A stretch of 64,000 nucleotides of DNA from CAIKMD01 sp963729935 (GTDB lineage Bacteria > Pseudomonadota > Alphaproteobacteria > ATCC43930 > CGMCC-115725): NCBI GenBank assembly GCA_963729935.1, contig CAVSPW010000008.1:4975-68974 (forward strand), in the 5' to 3' direction. The number at the start of each line of letters is the position of its first letter. Positions within the stretch are counted from its first letter, which is position 1. The notes beneath the pieces were generated by a model. That model was not told where the DNA came from. It made no database searches and saw only the letters and a list, made by a program, of their open reading frames with translations. Shown here piece by piece: positions 51,152 through 60,203 of the stretch. The position numbers and the translations under genes are program-made.

Positions 51152-53149
51152 ATGTTTCACGCTTTTTTCGACGGGCTGATCCTCGTCCTTCATTGGCCAG
51201 CGATCGGATTCCTGCTGCTCGGCATGGTGCTGGGCATCTGGCTTGGCGCCGTGCCGGGCCTCGGCGGCATCCTCGGCATGGTCGTGCTGCTGCCCTTTAC
51301 CTTCAACATGGAGCCGGTCTCGGCCTTCGCGCTCCTGCTCGCGCTCTATGCCGTCACCTCGACCAGCGATTCGATCACGGCCGTGATGCTCGGGATTCCG
51401 GGAACCGTCGCATCGCAAGCGACGATCCTCGACGGCTACCCGCTCGCGAAGATGGGTCAAGCCTCGCGCGCGCTCGGCGCCGCCTTCACCGTCTCGGCCT
51501 TCGGGGGCGTGTTCGGAGCGGTGCTGCTGGCCCTCTCGCTCCCGGTGATCGAGCCTTTCATCCTCGCCTTCGGGGCGCCCGAGATCTTCATGCTCGGCAT
51601 CATGGGGCTGGTGATGGTCGGGCTCTTGTCAGGCCGCTCGCTCTTGAAGGGGCTGATCGCCGCGCTCTTCGGCATTCTGCTCTCGACCATCGGCTATGCC
51701 GAAAGCGTGGCGGTGCCGCGCTACTGGTTCGGCACGACCTATCTCCTGGACGGCTTGCCGCTGGTGCCGACGGTGCTGGGCTTCTTCGCCATCCCCGAAC
51801 TCCTCGACCTCGCGACGCGCAACGTCTCGATCTCCGCGATCCCGAGAGACCAGTCGGGCGGCGGCGGCATCATGGGCGGCGTGCGCGACGCGTGCCGCCA
51901 TTGGTGGATCGTGCTGCGCTGCTCGGCGATCGGCACTTATATCGGCATGCTGCCGGGGCTCGGGGCCGCGATCTCGGATTGGATCGCCTACGGCCACGTC
52001 GTGCAAACCTCGCGCGACAAGTCGCAATTCGGCAAGGGCGACATCCGCGGCGTGATCGCGCCGGAGAGCGCCAACAACTCGACCCGCGGCGGCGAGCTCA
52101 TCCCGACCGTCGCCTTCGGCGTTCCGGGCAGCGTTGGCGCCGCGATCTTGCTCGGCGCCCTCGTCATCCAGGGCTTGCGGCCCGGACCCGATCTGCTGAC
52201 GACGAAGCTCGACTTCACCTTCTCGCTGGTCTGGACCCTCATTATCGCCAACGTCCTCGCCGCCGGGCTCCTGATGTTATGGGCGCGTCAGGTCGCCAAG
52301 GTCGCGTTCATCGACGGGCATCTGATCGTCCCCGGCGTCATCTGCTTCGTCTTCATGGGCGCGTGGCTCGGCGGCGCCTCGTTCGGCGACTGGATCACCT
52401 GCTTCGCGATGGGCGCGCTCGGCTATGTGATGAAGAAGGGCGGCTGGGCGCGCCCGCCGCTGGTGCTGGCACTGGTGCTGGGGCCAATCCTCGAGACCAA
52501 CTTGCACATCGCGAACCGGTCCTACAGCGGCTATAGCTGGCTCGGCAAGCCGATGGTGCTGGTCCTGCTGACGATCCTCGTCGTGATGTTCTTCTTCGTC
52601 GCGCGCGGCGTGGTGCGCACCATGCGCGAGCAGCGCCACGAACCCGAGGCGCCGACCACCTCCGCGAGCGAGGGCAGCGAGCGCAATCCGATCCTGTCGC
52701 TGCCGCTCGCGATCCTCTTCGTCGTCATCTTCGCCTATGCCGCGCTCGACGCGCTGCAATGGCAGCCCGATATCGCGCAATTCCCCATGCTCGCATCGGT
52801 GCCGGGCTTCGTCCTCGCGGTCTGGGCCGTGGCGCGCGACGCGGGCGAGCTCAAAGCGAGGGTCCGGCGCTTTGGCAGCTTTGCCGCCGCCTCGCGCGTC
52901 GGCGTCGAGCAGGCGCTCGTCGCGCGCTCGGGCGGGTTCCTGGCCTATCTTCTCGGCCTCTTGCTCTTGGCGCCCGTCGTCGGGCAGATCGCGGCGCTCA
53001 CGATCTACGTCGCCGTCTATCTCTGGCGCTGGGGCCACTACCGCTGGATGGTGAGCCTCGGCTATGCCGCCGTTGCGGCGATCGTGCTCTACGGCTTCTA
53101 CGACCAGGTGCTCCACATCGAGTGGATGGACAGCCTGCTCTTCGGCTAG
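51152..53149 (+). CDS. Tripartite tricarboxylate transporter TctA permease fused to a TctB-like domain
   Basis: 665 residues. Residues about 1-500 are TctA with 10-12 helices and the conserved loops LGAVPGLGGILGMVVLLPFT, YAVTSTSDSITAVMLGIPGT and PESANNSTRGGELIPTVAFG. Residues about 515-665 add four helices (ILSLPLAILFVVIFAYAALD, GFLAYLLGLLLLAPVVGQIA, VSLGYAAVAAIVLYGFYDQV) matching the TctB/DUF1468 layout. TctB is normally a separate ~150-residue protein, so this is a natural A-B fusion in one chain. With the TctC gene upstream it forms a complete sodium-coupled organic-acid importer. Confidence 0.87.
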   Translation: MFHAFFDGLILVLHWPAIGFLLLGMVLGIWLGAVPGLGGILGMVVLLPFTFNMEPVSAFALLLALYAVTSTSDSITAVMLGIPGTVASQATILDGYPLAKMGQASRALGAAFTVSAFGGVFGAVLLALSLPVIEPFILAFGAPEIFMLGIMGLVMVGLLSGRSLLKGLIAALFGILLSTIGYAESVAVPRYWFGTTYLLDGLPLVPTVLGFFAIPELLDLATRNVSISAIPRDQSGGGGIMGGVRDACRHWWIVLRCSAIGTYIGMLPGLGAAISDWIAYGHVVQTSRDKSQFGKGDIRGVIAPESANNSTRGGELIPTVAFGVPGSVGAAILLGALVIQGLRPGPDLLTTKLDFTFSLVWTLIIANVLAAGLLMLWARQVAKVAFIDGHLIVPGVICFVFMGAWLGGASFGDWITCFAMGALGYVMKKGGWARPPLVLALVLGPILETNLHIANRSYSGYSWLGKPMVLVLLTILVVMFFFVARGVVRTMREQRHEPEAPTTSASEGSERNPILSLPLAILFVVIFAYAALDALQWQPDIAQFPMLASVPGFVLAVWAVARDAGELKARVRRFGSFAAASRVGVEQALVARSGGFLAYLLGLLLLAPVVGQIAALTIYVAVYLWRWGHYRWMVSLGYAAVAAIVLYGFYDQVLHIEWMDSLLFG

Positions 53150-53507
53150 CGCCGACGCGGCGCGTCCTCGCCGGCGCCCTCGACAGTTCGGGCCGGCGAG
53201 GTTGCCGGCTTCATGGTCGTGCGATCGTCCGCAATCTCGGCGGCGGCCTGAGGACGCCGGCGATGCGCGAGCCGGCCGAGATCGCGTGTGGCCGCCACGG
53301 CCGCGCCTTGGCGCGCAAGGCGAATTGGGCCATAATTGGATAAGTTCGATCGGCGGCCGGAAACCGCCCGATCCACGAGCGGAGGATACCACACGAGACG
53401 TGGTCTATTGGCCGGCCTGCGCGGCGCGGATTTTTCACGAGACTGCGCAAGCGCGACCGGAGCCGCCCAGGCAGCAAAGCGGCACGAAACAACGGGGAGA
53501 CGAGACC
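53150..53507. other. Gap between TctAB and MetY-like gene
   Basis: No gene supported. Short frames on both strands have no family resemblance. No clear terminator was seen after the transporter. AACGGGGAGACGAG supplies the RBS of the next gene. Confidence 0.4.
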
Positions 53508-54800
53508 ATGCCGACCAAGAGCCAACACGCCGAGACCATCGTCCTTCACGCCGGCTATCGCAGCGATCCCGCGACCACCGCCGTCGCCGTGCCGATCTAT
53601 CAGACGACCTCGTACCAGTTCAACTCGACCGAGCACGCCGCCAATCTCTTCGCGCTCAAGGAATTGGGCAACATCTACACCCGCATCATGAACCCGACCC
53701 AGGCCGTGCTCGAAGAGCGGCTGGCCGCGCTCGAAGGCGGCGTGGCGGCGCTGGCGCTCTCTTCGGGCCAATCGGCCTCGCTGATCGCGGTGCAGAACAT
53801 CTGCCATGCCGGCGACAATTTCGTCTGCTCGACCGACATCTATGGCGGCACCTGGAACCTCTTCAAGAACACGATGGCGACGATGGGGATCGAGTGCCGC
53901 TTCGTCGATCCGGCCGATCCCGAGAATTTCCGCCGCGCGACCGACGCCAGGACGCGCTGCTATTACGGCGAGACCTTGCCCAATCCGAAGCTCGCGGTCT
54001 TTCCGATCGCCGAGATCGCCAAGATCGGCCGCGAGATCGGCGTCCCCCTCATCGTCGACAACACCGCGGCGCCCGTCCTGTGTCAGCCGATCAAGCACGG
54101 CGCGGCCGTTTCCATGCTGTCGACGACGAAATATATCGGCGGCCACGGCACCTCGATCGGCGGCATCATCGTCGATGGCGGCAATTTCGACTGGGAAAAG
54201 CACGCCGCGCGCTTCCCGATGCTGAATACGCCCGATCCGAGCTATCACGGCGCGATCTGGACGCAAGCCGTGAAGCCCTTGGGGCCGATCGCCTATATCA
54301 TCAAGGCGCGGGTGACCCTGCTGCGTGATGTCGGCGCGGCCATGTCGCCCTTCAACGCCTTCATGTTCATCCAGGGGCTCGAGACCTTGCCGCTGCGGAT
54401 GCGCGAGCATTGCCGCAACGCCGAGGCCGTGGCGGCGCATCTCTCCAAGCACAAGAAGATCGCCAAGGTGATCTATCCGAACCTCATGTCCGGCGAGGCC
54501 AAGCGCCGCGCCGATGCCTATCTCGGCGGCCGCTATGGCGCGCTGGTCGGATTTGAATTGAAAGGCGGGCGCGAGGCCGGGCGCCGTTTCATCGAGGGGC
54601 TGGAGATGTTCTATCACGTGGCGAATATCGGCGATGCGCGCTCGCTCGCGATCCATCCCGCCTCGACGACGCATTCGCAATTGACGCCCGAAGAGCAGGC
54701 GCAAAGCGGCGTCTCCGACAGCTATGTGCGCCTCTCGATCGGGCTCGAGCATATCGACGACATCATCGCCGATCTCGATCAGGCGCTCGAAAAGGCGTAA
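53508..54800 (+). CDS. PLP-dependent O-acetylhomoserine sulfhydrylase-like enzyme (MetY type)
   Basis: 430 residues of the Cys/Met-metabolism PLP family. Landmarks: ETIVLHAGYRSDPATTAVAV, PIYQTTSYQFNSTEHAANLF, SSGQSASLIAVQNICHAGDN (PLP phosphate loop), VIYPNLM, and Schiff-base Lys in MLSTTKYIGGHGTSIGGIIV. The ending RLSIGLEHIDDIIADLDQAL is canonical. Length and YQFNSTEHAANLF favour O-acetylhomoserine aminocarboxypropyltransferase (homocysteine from O-acetylhomoserine plus sulfide) rather than cystathionine lyase. Neighbours are not methionine genes, so a related C-S lyase role is possible. Confidence 0.88.
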   Translation: MPTKSQHAETIVLHAGYRSDPATTAVAVPIYQTTSYQFNSTEHAANLFALKELGNIYTRIMNPTQAVLEERLAALEGGVAALALSSGQSASLIAVQNICHAGDNFVCSTDIYGGTWNLFKNTMATMGIECRFVDPADPENFRRATDARTRCYYGETLPNPKLAVFPIAEIAKIGREIGVPLIVDNTAAPVLCQPIKHGAAVSMLSTTKYIGGHGTSIGGIIVDGGNFDWEKHAARFPMLNTPDPSYHGAIWTQAVKPLGPIAYIIKARVTLLRDVGAAMSPFNAFMFIQGLETLPLRMREHCRNAEAVAAHLSKHKKIAKVIYPNLMSGEAKRRADAYLGGRYGALVGFELKGGREAGRRFIEGLEMFYHVANIGDARSLAIHPASTTHSQLTPEEQAQSGVSDSYVRLSIGLEHIDDIIADLDQALEKA

Positions 54801-54833
54801 GCGCGCGCGGCCCGCACGCGCTTTTGTCGCGCG

Positions 54834-55628
54834 TCAGGGCCCGCGATAGGGGAACTCCGTCGGCCGGTATTCGTCGTCGGTCGCCGCCGCGGTGACGTAG
54901 CCGCCGTCGCAATAGAGGATCGAGCCCGTCACCCAATCCGAATCCGGGGTGGCGAGGAAAATGGCTGGGCCGACGATGTCCTCCTCGCGTCCCAACCGCC
55001 CCATCGGCAGGCGCCGCAAACGCTCGGCCTTGGCGGAGGCACTGTAGGGCGTGGCGTCGGTCGCGCCGCGCGCGAGCGCCGTGCAGTTGATCTTGTACGG
55101 GCCGAGCGCTTGCGCCATCGCGGCGGTCAGGCTGTTGACGCCGCCCCGCGCCGAGCCCCACGGCACCGCCTGGCCCGAGCCCAGCGCGCCGACGATGGAG
55201 GTGACGTTGATGATCTTCCCGCCCTTGCCGCGGCGCGCCATCTCCTTGCCGAAATGCTGGCAGGTGAGGAAATAGGCCTTGAGGCCGCGATCGAGCGCCT
55301 TGTCCCAATCCTGCTCGCGGCATTCGAAGATTTTCCCATGCCAGCCGCCTTGGGTCGTGTTGACCAGGATGTCGACGCCGTCGAGCTTGGCCAGCACGTC
55401 CTTCACCATGGCGGCGGCGTCCTCGCCGCGCGTGAGATCATAAAGACCGGTGAAGACGCGCCGGCCCGATTTACCCACGGCCTCGGCGACCCTGGCGAGC
55501 TTGGCTTCGTTCTCGGCGAAGTCGTGCAGATAGAGCTCCGCCCCTTCCCGCGCATAGCCCAAAGCGATGGCCTTGCCGAATTCCGTGCCTGCGCCGGTGA
55601 TGACCGCGATTTTCTTTTCGAGCCTCAT
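54834..55628 (-). CDS. SDR-family protein lacking the catalytic Tyr and Lys
   Basis: 264 residues from ATG 55628 (GGGAGG upstream). Short-chain dehydrogenase fold: KKIAVITGAGTEFGKAIALG (TGxxxxxG), LDGVDILVNTTQGGWHGKIF (NNAG-like site changed to NTTQ), KIINVTSIVGALGSGQAVPW and the C-terminal DSDWVTGSILYCDGGYVTAA. Counting from the catalytic Ser in VTS, the expected YxxxK is WGSAR, so Tyr is Trp and Lys is Arg. Normal oxidoreductase chemistry is unlikely; a binding or altered catalytic role is possible. Divergent from an NMT1 binding protein. Confidence 0.82.
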   Translation of the reverse strand: MRLEKKIAVITGAGTEFGKAIALGYAREGAELYLHDFAENEAKLARVAEAVGKSGRRVFTGLYDLTRGEDAAAMVKDVLAKLDGVDILVNTTQGGWHGKIFECREQDWDKALDRGLKAYFLTCQHFGKEMARRGKGGKIINVTSIVGALGSGQAVPWGSARGGVNSLTAAMAQALGPYKINCTALARGATDATPYSASAKAERLRRLPMGRLGREEDIVGPAIFLATPDSDWVTGSILYCDGGYVTAAATDDEYRPTEFPYRGP

Positions 55629-55793
55629 ATCCTCCCCCCGCTTCGATGTCGTGTTCTCTCGACTGTGCGCGCACTCGCGGCCCCGAGTCCAGCCGCAATC
55701 GACGCCGCTTCGCGGCATTGCGATTGACCCGCGGCCGCGGGAGGGGCTAGCCTTCTGAACGCCAAGAAGCAAAACGAACCGGGAGGAAGACCG

Positions 55794-56804
55794 ATGAGCG
55801 TGCGAAGGATTGCCGTCGCATTGACCCTAGGAGCGGCCGCGCTTCTCGCCGCGGAGGGTCGCGCGGCGGCGCTCGACAAGGTGAAAGTGACGATCGCCGC
55901 GCTGTCCAGCAATTACGCGCCCTATTTCAACGCTGTCGAGCAGGGCTATTTCAAGGACGAAGGGCTGGATGTCGAGATCGTCAATGCGGGCGGCGGCATC
56001 GCCACCCCGGCGCTGATCTCGGGCGAGATGCAGTTCAGCACGTCGCCGGCCTCGGCCTTCAGCGCGATTCTGAAGGGCGCGCGCCTCAAGGTCATCGTGG
56101 CCGAGGCCGACCGTCCGACCTATCAGCTCTGGACCACCGCCGCCGACCTCGACACGATCCAGAAGCTCAAGGGCCAAAGGGTCGGCATTCAAACGCGCGG
56201 CGACACGTTCGAGATCTGGATGCGCCTTGTCCTCAAAGCGCATGGCATGAGCGGCGACGATGTCGGCTACACGCCGCTCGGATTCGGAAACGCCACCAGG
56301 CTTGCCGCGATGAAGACCGGATCGCTGCCGGCCGTCGTCATGTCCTCTCTCGACGTGGCGGCGCTTCGCCAAGGGGGCGGGCTGGGCAAGGGACACCTGC
56401 TGGAAGACGCGATGAAGGACCGCATCCGCATGCCCTATAACGGCGTCGCCACCAGCGACGCGCTGATCAAGGAGAATCCGGATCTCGTGCTGCGTTTCGT
56501 CCGCGCCGTCTTGAAGGGGACGCGCTTCATGACCGCCTTCAAGGACAAGACCCTCGCCAATGTGATGAAATACAACAAGCAGGACCGTCATTCGATCGAG
56601 ATCGACTATGATGACGTCGTGAGGACCTTGACCAAGGACGGCTCGGTTCCGCCTTCGGTGCAGCAGGCGGAGGCCGAGACCCGGGCCGAGCTCATGCAGC
56701 TTCCGAAGGACAAGATCCCGCCGCTCGCGCAGATGTACGATTTCAGCTTCGTGCACAAGGCCAGCGCGAGCCTCGACGCGCAGGGTTGGCATCCGAAGCT
56801 TTGA
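55794..56804 (+). CDS. NMT1/SsuA-type ABC substrate-binding protein, orphan
   Basis: 336 residues with a signal peptide (RRIAVALTLGAAALLAAEGR to AAA). Mature: KVKVTIAALSSNYAPYFNAV, EQGYFKDEGLDVEIVNAGGG, TPALISGEMQFSTSPASAFS, LDTIQKLKGQRVGIQTRGDT. Family ligands include aromatic acids, taurine and pyrimidines. It is more distant from the two paralogues at 25 and 28 kb. No ATPase or permease adjoins. A GST gene follows after about 45 bases on the same strand. Confidence 0.83.
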   Translation: MSVRRIAVALTLGAAALLAAEGRAAALDKVKVTIAALSSNYAPYFNAVEQGYFKDEGLDVEIVNAGGGIATPALISGEMQFSTSPASAFSAILKGARLKVIVAEADRPTYQLWTTAADLDTIQKLKGQRVGIQTRGDTFEIWMRLVLKAHGMSGDDVGYTPLGFGNATRLAAMKTGSLPAVVMSSLDVAALRQGGGLGKGHLLEDAMKDRIRMPYNGVATSDALIKENPDLVLRFVRAVLKGTRFMTAFKDKTLANVMKYNKQDRHSIEIDYDDVVRTLTKDGSVPPSVQQAEAETRAELMQLPKDKIPPLAQMYDFSFVHKASASLDAQGWHPKL

Positions 56805-56848
56805 GCGGGCTTGCATCCTCGCATAGGGCTTCACATCGGAGGTGGCAT

Positions 56849-57472
56849 TTGATCAAGGTCTGGGGCGGAAAATCGGTCGCCAATGTTCAGAAGGTGCTCT
56901 GGTGTCTCGGCGAGATCGGATTGGCGTTCGACTATGGCGGCAAGACGCCGGAGCATTCTTCGCCGGCGGATGCGCGCTATCTGGCCCACAAGGCGCCCGG
57001 ATCCGTGCCGGTGATGGACGAGGACGGTTTCGTCCTGTGGGAAGGCAACGCGATCGCGCGATATCTGGCGAAGAAATACGCGGCCGGAACGCTGTGGCCC
57101 TCGGGGATACGGCAAGAAGCCGAAATCGACCGCTGGATGGATTACCAGCTCAGCACCGTGCGCGAGCACATCCACCCGATCCTGCGCGCCGACCTGACGC
57201 CGGCTCAGATCGCGCATCACGCGCGAAGCCTGGCGGCCGCCTTCGAGCCGCTCGAAGGCGCGCTCGCCGATCGGCCCTATCTCGCGGGCGAGAGCTTCAC
57301 CGTGGCGGACATACCGCTCGGCATCAACGCCTATCGCTGGTTCATTCTCGATGTCGAGCGGCCGCGCGCGCCCCATATCGAAGCGTGGTACCAGCGGCTG
57401 CGCGCGCGGCCGGCCTTTGTCGCGCATGTCGTGCCGCCGGCGGCGGTGAAGGTCGAGCTCAAACTCGATTGA
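56849..57472 (+). CDS. Glutathione S-transferase family protein
   Basis: 207 residues from TTG 56849 (CGGAGG upstream). Thioredoxin-like N-domain: IKVWGGKSVANVQKVLWCLG (Ser/Asn active-site region), APGSVPVMDEDGFVLWEGNA (cis-Pro and glutathione gamma-Glu loop, ES/EG motif) and AIARYLAKKYAAG. All-helical C-domain with the N-capping box ESFTVADIPLGINAYRWF. Catalyses or binds glutathione conjugation in the cytoplasm. It probably shares a transcript with the binding protein just upstream. Confidence 0.86.
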   Translation: MIKVWGGKSVANVQKVLWCLGEIGLAFDYGGKTPEHSSPADARYLAHKAPGSVPVMDEDGFVLWEGNAIARYLAKKYAAGTLWPSGIRQEAEIDRWMDYQLSTVREHIHPILRADLTPAQIAHHARSLAAAFEPLEGALADRPYLAGESFTVADIPLGINAYRWFILDVERPRAPHIEAWYQRLRARPAFVAHVVPPAAVKVELKLD

Positions 57473-57487
57473 TGCGCCGCGGCGGAG

Positions 57488-58690
57488 TCAGGCCGACTGC
57501 GCCAGAGACATCTCGCGCGTGCCGAGCCTTTCGCCGCCGCGCGGGGTCACCAAGACCGTGTCGCCGATCTGCGCGGAAAGGCCGCCGGCGCCGCGTGCCC
57601 GCGGCTTCAGGATGAAGCTCATGCCTTCGCGGAGCTCGAGCCGGCGGAAGCGCTCGAGATCGTCGTCGCCGAGCAAGGCCGGGCTTTCGTCGCCGAGCCC
57701 GCGCGCATGCATCATGGGATGCGCCCATTTGTATTGTCCGCGCCCGGAGGTTTCGACGGTCTGCGTATAGACATCCATGAGCTTGCCCAAGGGCGTGCCC
57801 GGGATCATGACCTCGCGGACCGCCTCGAAGGCGTCGCGCGCGACCCTCAGCAGATCGAGATAAGCCTCGCTCGCCGGGCCGATGCTCATCGGAGCGACAG
57901 CCTGGGCGGAATAGCCGGCGTAGCGCGCCTCGATCTCGTTCGCCAAGAGATCGCCGCGCTTCAACACGCGATCGGTCGGGACGAATTGGCCGTGCGAGAC
58001 GTTCGGCCCGGAGCCGAAGATCAGCATCGAAGGCTGCTCGCCGCCATTCGACAACAGCGCATGCACCATCGCGGCGTAGACGTCGCGCTCGCGCACGCCG
58101 GGCTTGGCGGTCTCGATCATGGCGGCGATCATCGTCTCGATGATGCGCGCCGAGCGCCGCATGAGCGCGATCTCCTCCGCGCTCTTGACCGAGCGGACCT
58201 CCTGGATGAGGCGCGTCGCGTCGGTGAATTCGGCGTCGGGGAACGCCGCTTTGAGGCGCTCGACGGTCGTCCAGGGGATGATGCCGTCCGGCGCCCGGAT
58301 GAGTTCGGCAAGCCCCGAGATGCCGACCCGCTTGAGCGGCGCCGCGCACTCGCGCAGCCGTTCGATCGCGTTCTCCGCCCAGTGGTTGCGCCCGTCGCGC
58401 ACATCCGCGACCCAGTCCTGCGCCGCGAGCCAGAAGGCCGAGCGGTTGAAGACATAGGCCGTGACCTCGCCCGAGCGCGGAAAGATGGTGAGCGTCTCGG
58501 TGCCGAAGCCGCCGATGGTCGTGATGTAACGGGAGTCCGCCATCATCTGCTCCCAGCGGCTGACATTCGCCGGGAGAACGAGAGCGTCGAGGCCCTCGCG
58601 GTCCATGAGCTCGCGCACGCGCCGATAGCGCCGGTCGCGCTCGGCCAGGCTGAGGCGAGGAATTTCGACCGTCTCGCGCGCGACCGTCAT
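57488..58690 (-). CDS. M24-family (creatinase/prolidase-like) protein without metal ligands
   Basis: 400 residues from ATG 58690. N-terminal creatinase domain (LSLAERDRRYRRVRELMDRE, GLDALVLPANVSRWEQMMAD) and C-terminal pita-bread domain (IQEVRSVKSAEEIALMRRSA, ERDVYAAMVHALLSNGGEQP). Normal M24 metal ligands are mostly replaced: the first Asp site reads ANEIEARY, the second is SAQAV, and the EPG Glu site is ILKPRARG. The His in WAHPMMHARGLG and the Glu in GGERL remain. It is therefore expected to be metal-free, as creatinase is. It follows a bicupin gene on the same strand by 37 bases. Confidence 0.83.
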   Translation of the reverse strand: MTVARETVEIPRLSLAERDRRYRRVRELMDREGLDALVLPANVSRWEQMMADSRYITTIGGFGTETLTIFPRSGEVTAYVFNRSAFWLAAQDWVADVRDGRNHWAENAIERLRECAAPLKRVGISGLAELIRAPDGIIPWTTVERLKAAFPDAEFTDATRLIQEVRSVKSAEEIALMRRSARIIETMIAAMIETAKPGVRERDVYAAMVHALLSNGGEQPSMLIFGSGPNVSHGQFVPTDRVLKRGDLLANEIEARYAGYSAQAVAPMSIGPASEAYLDLLRVARDAFEAVREVMIPGTPLGKLMDVYTQTVETSGRGQYKWAHPMMHARGLGDESPALLGDDDLERFRRLELREGMSFILKPRARGAGGLSAQIGDTVLVTPRGGERLGTREMSLAQSA

Positions 58691-58727
58691 GCGCGGCCGC
58701 GCGCGATGAGCTTCGTGAGCAACGCGG

Positions 58728-59792
58728 TCATTCGGCCGCGTTCGCCCAGAATTTCGGCGCCTCGATGACGTTGGTCTTGACCTCGAAGCTGCTGGCATAG
58801 GCGTGGTTGGTCGGATCGATTTTCACGTCCCAGGGCAGCTTGCTGTAGAGAACGATGCGCAGGAAATTCTCCTCGCAGATCACGCTGTGCGCGATGCCGA
58901 GCGGGATCAACGCGAGATCGCCCGGCGTCATCTTGAGATTGTGCTCGAACTCCGACATGTTGACGGCGTTGCCGCGGAACTGAAAACCGAATTCCTCGCT
59001 GCGCAGCGCGCGGTGGAAGGCGAATTGCTCGCCATTGGTGTTGTAGACCTCGGCCACGAAATAGCGCGATTCGGCGAGCTTGGGCCCGGGCCCGCGGCGC
59101 CCCGTGATCTCGGTGAAGAAGTCGAAGGCGCGGATTTTGGTGATGCCGCTCTTGGCGACGTCGCGCTGCAGGCTGCTCGCGCCCACCAGCACGTCATAGT
59201 TGCGCCGGACGGTGGTGTAGTATTCGGGCGTGTCGCGCCAGCAGATCATCTTCTCGATCACCTCGCCCTTGGGCGGCGCGATTTCGACCGCGCGGCCGGC
59301 CCAGTCCGGTCCACCGCGGCGAATGACCTCGTATTCGACATGGCTCTCATGCGCGTCGGGCGAATGGATGTGGGTCAGCGGCTCGTTCAAATAGGCGAAG
59401 AGGCGCGCGCAATCCGCGGTGCCGCTGCTGCGATGCGCGATGCCGGCGGGAATGTGCAGCAACTCGCCGGGCTTCACCTCGTAGACGCCGAATTCCGTCT
59501 CGATGACGGAGCGGCCGCTGAACTGGAAGAAGAGCGCGTCGAAGTCGATATAGCGCACGAAATTCGGGCGCGTCCCCGTGACGTATTCGACGCCGATGCG
59601 CTGATCGCTGTTCTCGAAGATGACGGTCGACTGGTTGGGCTCAGTCAACATGTCGAAGGGCCGGAAGCCCGGCACATAGCGCTTGCCCGTCGCCGTGCCG
59701 CGCAGGCCTTCCTTCTCGCGGTTCGACCAGGCGGTCATGTGCTGCTTGGCCGGTTCGAACCAGCCGGTCATGAATTCGCGTGTGTCGGTCAT
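58728..59792 (-). CDS. Bicupin protein, homogentisate-dioxygenase-like fold
   Basis: 354 residues from ATG 59792 (GGAGGAAACCAC upstream). Two cupin halves: residues about 65-160 (RIGVEYVTGTRPNFVRYIDF, FGVYEVKPGELLHIPAGIAH) and about 240-340 (NTNGEQFAFHRALRSEEFGF, NLKMTPGDLALIPLGIAHSV). His and Glu residues in HIPAGIAHRSS and FHRALRSEEFG may bind iron. It resembles HgmA-like and gentisate/homogentisate oxygenase folds used in aromatic ring cleavage. It probably shares an operon with the M24 protein downstream; the substrate is unknown. Confidence 0.75.
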   Translation of the reverse strand: MTDTREFMTGWFEPAKQHMTAWSNREKEGLRGTATGKRYVPGFRPFDMLTEPNQSTVIFENSDQRIGVEYVTGTRPNFVRYIDFDALFFQFSGRSVIETEFGVYEVKPGELLHIPAGIAHRSSGTADCARLFAYLNEPLTHIHSPDAHESHVEYEVIRRGGPDWAGRAVEIAPPKGEVIEKMICWRDTPEYYTTVRRNYDVLVGASSLQRDVAKSGITKIRAFDFFTEITGRRGPGPKLAESRYFVAEVYNTNGEQFAFHRALRSEEFGFQFRGNAVNMSEFEHNLKMTPGDLALIPLGIAHSVICEENFLRIVLYSKLPWDVKIDPTNHAYASSFEVKTNVIEAPKFWANAAE

Positions 59793-60203
59793 GTGGTTTC
59801 CTCCTCCATCTGCATCGGCGCCCGGGCCGCGGGCGGTGCCCCCGCCGTTGAATTTGCTTGCTCTCGCGCGCGGGCATATCCCCCTGGACGGCGCCCGCCG
59901 CCCTCGACCGATCCGGCAAGGCGCCGATCGCTCGCCGAGCATGCTATGCCCTCGACAGAGTGGTTTCAATGGCGCCGTTCCTCCGCGCCCGAGGGGGCAA
60001 GCGCAAACCGAGCCATCGGAGAGCGACGCGCTTCCCGATCGGGCTCGCGCACATCGACCGGCGCTGCCCCACCGGCTAGGCTGGCCGCCCTCCCGCCGGC
60101 GCCGTCCGACTATCGAAAACCCTGGCGGTCGATCGGGACGGGTCAAGTCAGCCGATCCCTTGACGAGGGGGTCGGCATCACGCGCGACGGAGGATTGCCG
60201 CCG
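59793..60203. other. Divergent gap between bicupin and MFS genes
   Basis: No gene supported. Frames on both strands are Arg/Ala/Pro-rich shadows. Contains the RBSs of both divergent genes. No repeat or operator was recognised. Confidence 0.4.
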
